Assembly: GCF_009760905.1 (NCBI RefSeq)
Contig: NZ_VIRW01000013.1
Location: 1-64,000 of the forward strand
Direction: 5' to 3'
Length of the DNA: 64,000 nt
Source of the DNA: Chitinibacter sp. GC72
Lineage (GTDB): Bacteria; Pseudomonadota; Gammaproteobacteria; Burkholderiales; Chitinibacteraceae
This document shows positions 56,558 through 64,000 of this stretch, piece by piece. Numbering within the stretch: the first letter of the stretch is position 1; the number at the start of each line of letters is the position of its first letter. The position numbers and the translations under genes are program-made. The notes under the pieces were generated by a model, which worked only from the letters and a program-made list of their open reading frames with translations, did not search any database and had not been told where the DNA came from.

Positions 56558-57946
56558 TTATCCCACCAAACGACGTAAAACTTCTTCGCGGCCAATCAAG
56601 GCTAATACCGCATCGACCGATGGCGTGTTGGTGATACCGCAGACTTTGGCGCGTAGCGGCATGCCCACTTGCGGCATTTTGACGCCTTGCGCTTTGACGA
56701 AATCCTTGATGAAAGCGCCAATCGTCGCAGCATCCCAGCTCTCCAACTTCGCCGCTTCAGCGGCAAATACTTTCAGGCGTTCTTCCGATTCCGGATCGAG
56801 GTGCTTTTCGACGATCTCGGCGCTTGGCGTCAGTGGCTGATAGAAATATTCAGCCTGATCGGCCATTTCGACCAAGGTCTGGCAACGATCTTTCAGCAAG
56901 GCGCACACATCCGCCAGCGCTGGACCACCCTCGGTGTTAATACCTTTGTCAGCCAGGAAGCCCGCAACGCGCGCAGCAAGACGCGCCGGATCAGCCGCCT
57001 TGATGTATTGCGCATTGGTCCACAGCAATTTATCGCGATCCATCCGGCTTGGGCTGCCGCTGACGTCTTTCAGATCGAACCATTCAACAAATTGCGCCAA
57101 CGAGAAAATTTCGTCGTCGCCATGACCCCAGCCCAAACGCGCCAGATAATTGAGCAGCGCTTCAGGCAGAAAACCTTGCGTATCGTAATCGACCACCGAT
57201 ACCGCGTCGCGGCGTTTGGAGAGTTTCACGCCCTGATCGTTATAAATCATCGGCAGATGCGCAAACACCGGCACTGGTACGCCCATCGCTTCGTAGATCA
57301 CGATCTGGCGTGGCGTGTTATTCACATGGTCGTCGCCGCGAATCACGTGGCTGATGCGCATGTCGGCATCGTCGACCACCACACAGAAGTTATACGTTGG
57401 TGTGCCATCGGGGCGGGCAATGATCAGATCGTCGAGCTCGTTATGGCTGATCTCGATGCGGCCTTTGACTTGGTCTTCCCAGACGACCGAGCCACCAATC
57501 GGCGTTTTGAAACGCACGACGGGTTTGATGTCGGCAGGAATCGCGGGCAAGGTTTTGCCTTCCTCTGGGCGCCAAGTACGATCGTAACGTGGCTTTTCAC
57601 CTTTGGCTTCAGCCGCCGCGCGTTGGGCTTCGAGCTCTTCTTTGCTGCAATAGCAATAGTAAGCAGTGCCATTAGCGAGCAATTGCGCGATGACTTCTTT
57701 ATAACGCTCCATCCGTTGCATTTGGTAGAACGGGCCTTCGTCATAGCCCATATTCACCCAATGCATACCATCCAGAATGGCCGCGACCGATTCAGGCGTC
57801 GAGCGCTCAAGGTCGGTATCTTCAATCCGCAAGATAAATTGGCCGCCGTGTTTTTTGGCATAGGCCCAAGAAAACAGCGCGGTACGAACGCCGCCAATGT
57901 GCAGCAAACCAGTAGGTGAAGGGGCGAAACGGGTACGAACAGTCAT
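56558..57946 (-). CDS. gltX: Glutamate--tRNA ligase
   Basis: GltX charges tRNA-Glu. The 462 residues contain the HIGH-type motif ([18 protein letters not shown]), the class I signature region with [13 protein letters not shown], and the KMSKS-type [12 protein letters not shown]. The ATG at 57946 was chosen because the family begins [11 protein letters not shown]; the frame extends 54 codons upstream without family similarity. This is the discriminating form; no gatCAB is in the window. Confidence 0.96.
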   Translation of the reverse strand: MTVRTRFAPSPTGLLHIGGVRTALFSWAYAKKHGGQFILRIEDTDLERSTPESVAAILDGMHWVNMGYDEGPFYQMQRMERYKEVIAQLLANGTAYYCYCSKEELEAQRAAAEAKGEKPRYDRTWRPEEGKTLPAIPADIKPVVRFKTPIGGSVVWEDQVKGRIEISHNELDDLIIARPDGTPTYNFCVVVDDADMRISHVIRGDDHVNNTPRQIVIYEAMGVPVPVFAHLPMIYNDQGVKLSKRRDAVSVVDYDTQGFLPEALLNYLARLGWGHGDDEIFSLAQFVEWFDLKDVSGSPSRMDRDKLLWTNAQYIKAADPARLAARVAGFLADKGINTEGGPALADVCALLKDRCQTLVEMADQAEYFYQPLTPSAEIVEKHLDPESEERLKVFAAEAAKLESWDAATIGAFIKDFVKAQGVKMPQVGMPLRAKVCGITNTPSVDAVLALIGREEVLRRLVG

Positions 57947-58084
57947 CGAGCAAATCCGGCTAAATAGCGAAAGCGCCATTGTACCGTAAATGCCTGAAAA
58001 CGCAGACCTTGGGGTCTGTTGACCTTTGGTTTGCCGTCGCGCTGGCACGAATTTTTCGATGCGGCAAGGTCCACAGACCTTAGC

Positions 58085-58117
58085 AAAAACGGCAAATACA
58101 CAGGCCATGTATTTGCC
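58085..58117 (-). terminator. Terminator after mltF
   Basis: The stem ggcaaatac/gtatttgcc is followed on the minus strand by TTTTT. It lies ~37 bases past the mltF stop. Confidence 0.75.
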
Positions 58118-58153
58118 GCTAGAGCAGATCAGGATTGGGCTAGCGGGATATAC

Positions 58154-59611
58154 CTACCAGGCAGCTGCCAGCTTTTCAACTGCCATCGGGTTGAGCACAC
58201 TATTGATTTCCAGCTGCAGATTTTCCGGATTGTGCACGATGACCGAATCGGACGTCATTGGCAGCACCGTTTTACTCGGCGGCTGAAAGCGCGCCAAAAT
58301 GTCGTAATACGATTGCAGGCTTTCAACAAAAATCACCGGCTCGCCACCGCGGGCGTAGCCATACTTGAGCGTGCTGAAATATTCAGGCTTGCGCAGCAAA
58401 GGCAGCACCGATTTCACATCGGCCCAGCTGTTCGGATCTTTTTTCATCCGCACCGCCAAAGTACGCGCATCGATCAGATGACCCATGCCGACGTTGTACG
58501 CGGCCAGCGCCAGCCAGGTGCGATCAGGTTCGGGCGCGCGATCAGCCAGCGTGTCTTTCAGCAGCTGGATATATTTGGCGCCGCCAATAATGCTCTGATA
58601 GGGATTGGTGCGATCAACATTCATGCGCTGCGCCGTTTCATTGGTCAGCATCATCATGCCGCGCACGCCGGTGGGCGACACCGCATCGGGGTTCCAGTGT
58701 GACTCCTGATACGACAGCGCAGCAATCAGCCGCCAATCAAGCCCCGTGCGCTGCTCGGCTTCCTGAAACCAGTTTTTATAACGCGGCAAAGTCGATTGAA
58801 TGCGCCCCAGATAGGCCAGCGCATCGAGCTGGTCAACCCGGTTTACATGGCCGTAGTAGCGGTCGAGCAAACGACGCAGCGAGCCATCGGCCACCTGTTG
58901 CTGGAAAAAAGCACCAATCAGGATTTGCAGCTGGATATCATTGTCCGGCATGGCCCAGGCCAGCTGCTGCTGGCTGGAAATCACGCTGGAGGTGGCGATA
59001 TTCGGGTAGTAGTTTTGCGCCACTTCGGCGGCGTGCGAGTCAACCAGTGCAAATTCAAGCTTGCCTTGCGAGACCTGCTCGATCAGCGACTCGCTATCGC
59101 CATTGTCAATCACCTGCCAGCTTAACGCTGGCGAGGCCTGCTGCAATTTGTGCAATGCCGAAACGTATTGCGGCAAGGTATTGAGCGTCGATAGCCCTTC
59201 CTTGAGCGCCTTCAGTGCAGTGGCTTCGCTGGTTTTGGCCGAGAAGACCAGCCGCGCATCCACATCCTGATAGCTGGCACCGTAAATCAGGCCAGCCACA
59301 TCATCGCGCGGGCCACCCACAGCCAGATGCGCCTCGCGACGCTTCAGGCGGGCCAGCATCTCAGTGTAGTTGCTGCTCACCAGAAATCTGACTTTCAGAT
59401 TGTTGCGCTGGGCAAATTGCGTGATCAGATCGTATTCCAGACCTGCATAATCACCAGCGGCATTCACATACAACGCCGTCGGGCCATTTTGCACCAGCAC
59501 CACCAGTTCTTTGGTTTCTGCCCACGGCAATACCTGCTGTGCGCGGGTCTGATCCGACTCGCCACAGGCAAATAATAAGAGCGTAGAAAGCGCGACCAAA
59601 AATCTCTTCAT
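58154..59611 (-). CDS. mltF: Membrane-bound lytic murein transglycosylase F
   Basis: MltF cleaves murein glycan strands. The 485 residues have a lipoprotein signal (LLLFAC, Cys ~16), an N-terminal SBP_bac_3-type solute-binding domain (residues ~30-260) and a C-terminal SLT domain. The catalytic Glu lies in ALSYQESHWNPDAVS, followed by PTGVRGMMMLTNETAQ and AAYNVGMGHLIDA. This is the standard MltF plan. It has its own upstream region (59612-59826, A+T-rich, no gene) and terminator. Confidence 0.95.
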   Translation of the reverse strand: MKRFLVALSTLLLFACGESDQTRAQQVLPWAETKELVVLVQNGPTALYVNAAGDYAGLEYDLITQFAQRNNLKVRFLVSSNYTEMLARLKRREAHLAVGGPRDDVAGLIYGASYQDVDARLVFSAKTSEATALKALKEGLSTLNTLPQYVSALHKLQQASPALSWQVIDNGDSESLIEQVSQGKLEFALVDSHAAEVAQNYYPNIATSSVISSQQQLAWAMPDNDIQLQILIGAFFQQQVADGSLRRLLDRYYGHVNRVDQLDALAYLGRIQSTLPRYKNWFQEAEQRTGLDWRLIAALSYQESHWNPDAVSPTGVRGMMMLTNETAQRMNVDRTNPYQSIIGGAKYIQLLKDTLADRAPEPDRTWLALAAYNVGMGHLIDARTLAVRMKKDPNSWADVKSVLPLLRKPEYFSTLKYGYARGGEPVIFVESLQSYYDILARFQPPSKTVLPMTSDSVIVHNPENLQLEINSVLNPMAVEKLAAAW

Positions 59612-59826
59612 GCCGACCTAGTGTTTTGTAAGAATGGGCGCATTGTGCCTGCATCTCATTGAAACTACAAACAAAAAATGCTTTTTCGGCATCAGAATTG
59701 TCTAATATTTAAGCAAAAACAGCGTAAAACAAAGCACAAAAAGACAGTAGCAAGAAAGAATAATTAACTAAATACTTTCAAAATGTTTAATTTAATGCGG
59801 CAAAAAAAGCATTCTGCCGAGCTAGT

Positions 59827-59856
59827 AAAAAACCCCTGAACAAGCAGGGGTTTTTT
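59827..59856 (-). terminator. Terminator after the ankyrin gene
   Basis: A perfect 12-bp stem (aaaaaacccctg with its complement) lies 20 bases past the ankyrin-gene stop and is followed by T's on the minus strand. Confidence 0.9.
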
Positions 59857-59875
59857 ATCGGACAAGATCATGATC

Positions 59876-60775
59876 TCAGTTTAGATAGGCGATCAAACGC
59901 TCGGCCCCGGGCTTGTAGCGCAAAATGTCCTCGGCTGTTCTTTGCTGATGATCCCGTAAGCTTTTGTCAGCGTGATAGGCGATCAATAATTCCAAGATAC
60001 GAGCCGATCCGGCTTCAGCCGCATAGTGTAATGTTGACCAACCTTTCGCGTCTTGCAGATTCACTTGGGCTCCCAGTTGCAGTAAACAGCCCGCTGCGGC
60101 AACCCTGTTTCGCCTCGCAGCGTACATCAGCGGGCTCATGCCATCGATATCCTGCACATCGATTTTTGCGCCATAGCGGTGCAATTCTTCGATGGTACTC
60201 ACCAGGTCCTGTGCTGCCAGCCAATGCAGCGGACGGCATGCAAATTCATCGGCCACCTCGACCGAGGCCCGTGCCCTGAGCAGGGTCAGAATCAGCTCGC
60301 GATGCCCGTAGCGGCACGCCCACCACAGCATCGACAGCCCGTCGCTATCGAGCCTGTCAATCGGGATAGGGATACCCGATGCCAGCGCATCGCTGATCAG
60401 CGCCAAATTGCCGACCTTGGCCGCTTCCATCAGCGTGGGGGCATCAAAAATCCGCTGATCGGCGCGTTGCTCTTCAACACCAAGCTCATTTTCTGACCAG
60501 ATTTCGCTGCGTTCATTTTGGGGAAAAAGCTGGTTATGCCGACTCGAGATGCTGAACAATTCGTGCATGACCTCGGGCTCAAAGCCTTGTCGGCCACCCC
60601 GGCGATCAAAAAACAAATCGTTCAGAAAAATATTGAGCGCTGGCGTTCCCCAGCTATTGAGCAGCCTTTCGGCCAGATGCGGGTATTTTTCCGCCAGATG
60701 CAAGGGCAAATCGGCGGGTCCGAGCAGTTCGAGCAAACGTTGAGCGACATCATCCGTAGCCATTTCCATCTCCAC
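59876..60775 (-). CDS. Ankyrin repeat protein
   Basis: The 299-residue cytosolic protein has an N-terminal region of ~125 residues (VAQRLLELLGPADLPLHLAE and further) of unknown type. About five ankyrin repeats (residues ~130-295) follow, with the A-x-G-N/H-x-x-L pattern: LMEAAKVGNLALISDAL, LWWACRYGHRELILTLL, RPLHWLAAQDLVSTIEE, SPLMYAARRNRVAAAGC and STLHYAAEAGSARILEL. Such repeats bind other proteins. The partner is unknown. The start could be any of several Met codons near 60765-60775. Confidence 0.82.
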   Translation of the reverse strand: MEMEMATDDVAQRLLELLGPADLPLHLAEKYPHLAERLLNSWGTPALNIFLNDLFFDRRGGRQGFEPEVMHELFSISSRHNQLFPQNERSEIWSENELGVEEQRADQRIFDAPTLMEAAKVGNLALISDALASGIPIPIDRLDSDGLSMLWWACRYGHRELILTLLRARASVEVADEFACRPLHWLAAQDLVSTIEELHRYGAKIDVQDIDGMSPLMYAARRNRVAAAGCLLQLGAQVNLQDAKGWSTLHYAAEAGSARILELLIAYHADKSLRDHQQRTAEDILRYKPGAERLIAYLN

Positions 60776-60882
60776 CCCCTTTCAGAAGGTTTCAGTGTAG
60801 ATACACCACCGCATGCTTCAAGCCCGGATTGCATCACGGCAATCCAGACGGCAGCGCCAGCGGGCAAAGCCGCCGACACGCC

Positions 60883-61131
60883 TTATTTCTTGCTGCAGAA
60901 GCGCTGATAATCGCCCTGCACGACTTTCTGCCGCGCCTTCATTTTTTCAATGTCGTAGGATTTATTGCTGCCGCCGCCAAGACGACGGGTGATCAGGCTG
61001 TCTTCTTTTTGCAGCTTGGCGCAGCGCTCGGCTTCCAGCCGGGCCAGCTTGGCCGGATCGGGTTGATAGTATTGCTCGGCATTCGCCGCCGCGGCCAGTA
61101 ATAAGATGGCCATTCCAAGACCGATATTCAT
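60883..61131 (-). CDS. Small exported hypothetical protein
   Basis: The 82-residue protein has a signal peptide (MNIGLGMAILLLAAAANA). The ~64-residue mature part is charged (YQPDPAKLARLEAERCAKLQ, KMKARQKVVQGDYQRFCSKK) with two cysteines that could form a disulfide. No family was recognised. It starts 3 bp after pabC, so it probably belongs to the pabB-pabC transcript. Confidence 0.7.
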   Translation of the reverse strand: MNIGLGMAILLLAAAANAEQYYQPDPAKLARLEAERCAKLQKEDSLITRRLGGGSNKSYDIEKMKARQKVVQGDYQRFCSKK

Positions 61132-61134
61132 CTG

Positions 61135-61950
61135 TTAATCCTTGAGTGCAAATAATGTAGTGCGCAAATCGTGCTGCAGCGGCGACACCGGCCAGCACCA
61201 ATCATCAAGCGCGACCACCGGCAGCAGGCCAGCGAGACTATTGCATACCCACAGCGCCTTAGCTGTGGATAGTTGTTCGCGTTTGATTTTACATACTGCC
61301 GTTGGTATACCCAGCTGAGCCGCTGCCAGCAAGGTCATATCACGGCATACCCCAGCTACACCAGATTCGGATAAATCCGGCGTACACAGTACGCCATCGA
61401 GCAGCACCAGCACATTGCTCATCACGCCCTCGATCAGATGATCGTCGCGGTCAAACATCAAGCCATCAAAAATACTCGGATCAGACCATTCACGCCGCGC
61501 AAGGATATTTTCCAGCCGGTTTAAATGTTTGATGCCCGCCAGCGCGGGTTGCCAACTGGCGCGGGTTGCACAAGTTCTGAGCGTAACGCCCTGCGTCGCC
61601 AAATCGGGCGAATACGCGGGCAAGGGTGCAATCTGCACGATGCGATTGGGCGGTAAATCGGCTGGCGCGATATAGCCGCGCGCAGTTTCGCCACGGGTGA
61701 CAATGATTTTGAGCGTGTTGTTGTTAGGGTGAAGCTGCTCAATATCGGCGAGCAAGCTCGCCTCGGTCGGCGCGACGATGCCAATCGTCGCGCAATCATG
61801 CGCGAGCTTAGCGTAATGCCGCGCCCACCAAATCGGCTCGCCATTGAGCACTTTAATCGTGCGAAAAACGCCGTCGCCAAATTGCAGGCCGCGGTCGGCC
61901 AGATTGATCGTCTCGGCGGGCTGGCCATTGACGAGCTTGCTGACACTCAT
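61135..61950 (-). CDS. pabC: Aminodeoxychorismate lyase
   Basis: PabC releases pyruvate from 4-amino-4-deoxychorismate to give p-aminobenzoate for folate. The 271 residues are a fold type IV PLP enzyme, with NLADRGLQFGDGVFRTIKVL, the PLP lysine in AGIKHLNRLENILAR, and LIEGVMSNVLVLLDG. Its ATG overlaps the pabB stop by four bases. Confidence 0.93.
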   Translation of the reverse strand: MSVSKLVNGQPAETINLADRGLQFGDGVFRTIKVLNGEPIWWARHYAKLAHDCATIGIVAPTEASLLADIEQLHPNNNTLKIIVTRGETARGYIAPADLPPNRIVQIAPLPAYSPDLATQGVTLRTCATRASWQPALAGIKHLNRLENILARREWSDPSIFDGLMFDRDDHLIEGVMSNVLVLLDGVLCTPDLSESGVAGVCRDMTLLAAAQLGIPTAVCKIKREQLSTAKALWVCNSLAGLLPVVALDDWCWPVSPLQHDLRTTLFALKD

Positions 61951-63314
61951 GCCTGATGATCTCCCAAGGCGCGCAGCAAACCGCGCGCTTTATGGCGTGT
62001 CTCCTGCAATTCGCGTTCGGGATCAGAGTCAGCGACGATGCCTGCGCCAGCGCGGAAATACAGCTGCGAGCCTTGCTGCACAAAAGTGCGAATCAAAATA
62101 TTGGTATCCATGCTGCCATCGCGATTGATATAGCCCAGCGAGCCGGTGTAAGCGAGGCGTGAGCGATCTTCCAGCTCGCGAATAATCTGCATGCAGCGCA
62201 CTTTCGGGCAGCCGGTAATCGTACCGCCGGGAAACAGCGCCCGCAGCACATCGGCCGCATTAATACCCTCACGGGTATGCGCACGAATATTAGATTCAAT
62301 ATGATGTACAAAGGCATACGTCTCAACGGCCATCAGCTCGTCAACTTTCACCGTGCCGGGCACCGCAATCCGCCCCAGATCATTGCGCTCCAGATCGACC
62401 AGCATAATATGCTCGGCGCGCTCTTTCGGCGTATTAAGTAGTCGCTCTTTCAGCGCAGCGTCTTCGATCGGATCTAGCGAGCGGGCAAACGTGCCGGCAA
62501 TCGGGCGGGTCTGCACCACGCCATCGCGCACGCTGACCAAACGCTCGGGCGAACTGCTGACGATCTGGCCGACGTCGTCGCCCAAATTCACATAAGCCGA
62601 AAACGGCGCCGGATTGGCCTGACGCAAATGCGCAAACACGTCGAGCGGCTCACCTTGCTCCAGCGTCACGTCCCAGCCGCGCGATAAATTCACCTGAAAC
62701 ACGTCGCCGTCATAAATATACTGTTTGGCCCGCGCAGCACCGGCGAGAAAAGCCTGCGGCTCGTCTTCGGAAATCGCGGCGATTTTCAAGGCGGCAGGCG
62801 ACCAGGCCACATCGGCCTTCACCAAAGCCTGCAGCTGCGCCAATTGCTCGGCGGTTTCGGCAATCAGCGTGGCTTGCTGAGTTTCGCGTTGCAACAACAC
62901 CGCCGCTGGGCAACGAATCAAGGCCGCCAGCGGAAAATCTCGGATCGCACCTGTGGCTTGCTCCGCTTCAGTGCGATTAAAGCGCGGCGGCACTGTGGGC
63001 TCGAAAGTCTCCAAGAGCTCATAGCCGGCATACATCAGCCAGCCACCATGAAATGGAAATTCGGCCTCATCCAAGACGTCGCCGGAGGCGGAGGCAATTG
63101 AACCCGGATCAACAAGCAGCGCGGCCAAGTCAGCGACAAAAGCGGCGCCTTCATCAGCACGATAGATGCGCTGGGTTTGCGGCAATCCAAATAAAATATC
63201 CCAGCCTTGCGTGCGTGCAGATTGCAGCAGGCTAGGAAAAGCCTGCGGCTGCGTCGCAGCAAGCGCAATCAAGTCAGGAACAAAATCGAGAGTCGAGGTA
63301 AGATATTTAGGCAT
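61947..63314 (-). CDS. pabB: Aminodeoxychorismate synthase component I
   Basis: PabB aminates chorismate to 4-amino-4-deoxychorismate. The 455 residues have the chorismate-binding fold with FQVNLSRGWDV, FSAYVNLGDDVGQIVSSSPE, RPIAGTFARSLD, DLERNDLGRIAVPG and GSLGYINRDGSMDTNILIRT. The ATG at 63314 was chosen because the family domain follows (the earlier in-frame Met adds 11 unrelated residues). It overlaps pabC, forming a folate-branch operon. The glutaminase subunit PabA is not in the window. Confidence 0.93.
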   Translation of the reverse strand: MPKYLTSTLDFVPDLIALAATQPQAFPSLLQSARTQGWDILFGLPQTQRIYRADEGAAFVADLAALLVDPGSIASASGDVLDEAEFPFHGGWLMYAGYELLETFEPTVPPRFNRTEAEQATGAIRDFPLAALIRCPAAVLLQRETQQATLIAETAEQLAQLQALVKADVAWSPAALKIAAISEDEPQAFLAGAARAKQYIYDGDVFQVNLSRGWDVTLEQGEPLDVFAHLRQANPAPFSAYVNLGDDVGQIVSSSPERLVSVRDGVVQTRPIAGTFARSLDPIEDAALKERLLNTPKERAEHIMLVDLERNDLGRIAVPGTVKVDELMAVETYAFVHHIESNIRAHTREGINAADVLRALFPGGTITGCPKVRCMQIIRELEDRSRLAYTGSLGYINRDGSMDTNILIRTFVQQGSQLYFRAGAGIVADSDPERELQETRHKARGLLRALGDHQA

Positions 63315-63417
63315 TTGCGCATTGTAATGGCAATCGGGTGCAAACACGATATGGCTTGATCCCGCAGCTTGCGGGCCTGGACTGATTCATGCTTGGACAT
63401 AAAAGGACGATCAATTA

Positions 63418-63945
63418 ATGCTCAAAACAATCACTGTATGCAGTGCGCTGCTGATCAGCTGCGCCAGCTGGGCGGCGGATGCAACACCTGCAGCGCCGGT
63501 ACGCACCGTGGCGGAAGTCGACCTGAACCGCTATCTGGGGCAATGGTATGAAATCGCGAAATTTCCGATGTATTTCCAGCGCAATTGCGTGGCCGATACC
63601 ACGGCCAATTACAGCAAAAATCCCGATGGCAGTATTAAAGTCGTGAATCGCTGCCGCAAGGAATCGGGCGAATATCAACAGGCCGAAGGCAAAGCCACCG
63701 CGGTGGACAACACGCAAAATTCGCAATTGAAAGTGAGCTTTTTCTGGCCGTTTAAATCGGACTACTGGATTATCGGGCTCGATACCGACTACCAATGGGC
63801 GGTAGTGGGCAATCCGGAGCGCAAGTATCTGTGGATTTTGTCACGCACGCCCAAACTGTCAGAACCCGCCTTGCAAGCCGCGCAAAAAGCCGCGATTGAT
63901 CAGGGCTATGATCTACGCCAGCTTGATTACACTCGACAGCAATAA
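63418..63945 (+). CDS. blc: Lipocalin family protein (Blc-like)
   Basis: The 175-residue protein has an N-terminal signal (MLKTITVCSALLISCASWAA) in which LISC fits a lipobox, so it may be an outer-membrane lipoprotein; signal peptidase I cleavage after SWA is the alternative. The lipocalin motif G-x-W appears in YLGQWYEIAKFPMYFQRN, then CVADTTANYSKNPDGSIKVV and YLWILSRTPKL. Blc binds fatty acids or lysophospholipids. It is divergent from pabB. Confidence 0.9.
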   Translation: MLKTITVCSALLISCASWAADATPAAPVRTVAEVDLNRYLGQWYEIAKFPMYFQRNCVADTTANYSKNPDGSIKVVNRCRKESGEYQQAEGKATAVDNTQNSQLKVSFFWPFKSDYWIIGLDTDYQWAVVGNPERKYLWILSRTPKLSEPALQAAQKAAIDQGYDLRQLDYTRQQ

Positions 63946-63948
63946 GCA

Positions 63949-63996
63949 GGTATAGCGCTACAAACCATACTATGATTGGCCTGTAGCGCCATACCC
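63949..63996. repeat. GGGTAT-type element after the lipocalin gene
   Basis: The 48-bp element has left arm ggtatagcgctaca and right arm tgtagcgccataccc, with one bulge. It starts three bases past the lipocalin stop codon and ends four bases before the window edge, so the downstream context is not visible. Confidence 0.75.
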
Positions 63997-64000
63997 ATCA

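Noticed and set aside
56669-57919. A 416-codon plus-strand frame opposite gltX
   Set aside because: It is the antisense of a highly conserved gltX; the absence of stops reflects codon bias, and no family was recognised.

Overview
The window looks like chromosome of a betaproteobacterium of the order Neisseriales, probably the chitin-degrading Chitinibacter/Deefgea group. This is inferred from the gene content (adk-kdsB-Trm112-lpxK-exbD-exbB, fur divergent from bamE-dapB, arginyltransferase-like bpt next to aat, HtpX, YHS protein) and from two secreted chitinases of families GH18 and GH19. Almost all genes are housekeeping genes of even codon style. No rRNA, tRNA, CRISPR array or complete mobile element was seen.

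Layout. 1-270: right end of an IS66-type insertion sequence. 0.4-9.7 kb: YHS protein, Crp-type regulator, exonuclease III, Nudix/TMP-synthase fusion, Bax-inhibitor-like membrane protein, acyl-CoA hydrolase, M14-like peptidase and FMN reductase. 9.8-13 kb: N-end-rule transferases bpt and aat, fur, bamE, dapB. 13.1-13.6 kb: gene-poor stretch. 13.6-19.2 kb: HI0933-like flavoprotein, CheY-like regulator, mutL, a membrane protein and miaA. 19.3-26.1 kb (minus strand): marC, a BLUF photosensor, adk, kdsB, Trm112, lpxK, then an accessory insert (23.5-24.9 kb) with inverted repeats and a HEPN-like gene, then exbD and exbB. 26.5-33 kb: xseA, two overlapping micro-genes, purB, a YdgA-like protein, hisC. 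33-38.8 kb: cobU, an EamA transporter, a hybrid sensor kinase, rlmD. 39-45.6 kb: GH18 chitinase, a chemoreceptor, htpX, an NhaR-like regulator, ilvE. 45.7-49 kb: zinc-finger protein, waaF, aroA, an exported lysine-rich protein. 49.3-58 kb: GH19 chitinase, a chemoreceptor, an EamA/AraC pair, a GH3 hexosaminidase, gltX. 58-64 kb: mltF, an ankyrin protein, pabC-pabB, a lipocalin.

How the genes work together. Chitin can be attacked outside the cell by the GH18 and GH19 enzymes. The GH3 hexosaminidase could finish chitooligosaccharides or recycle muropeptides, and a chemoreceptor gene follows the GH19 gene directly. Envelope functions are strongly represented: LpxK, KdsB and WaaF for LPS; BamE for outer-membrane assembly; ExbBD for energised uptake; MltF and NagZ-type enzymes for murein.

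The most unusual content is non-coding. A family of palindromic elements of about 50 bp, with ends GGGTAT and ATACCC, is scattered through the window. Members sit mostly at gene 3' ends, sometimes ending at the stop codon, and sometimes act as terminators. One lies inside lpxK, where it appears to add about 17 in-frame residues. Other dispersed hairpin repeats occur between exbB and exbD, before waaF, after purB and hisC, and around the HEPN-like gene that splits the exbBD-lpxK cluster.
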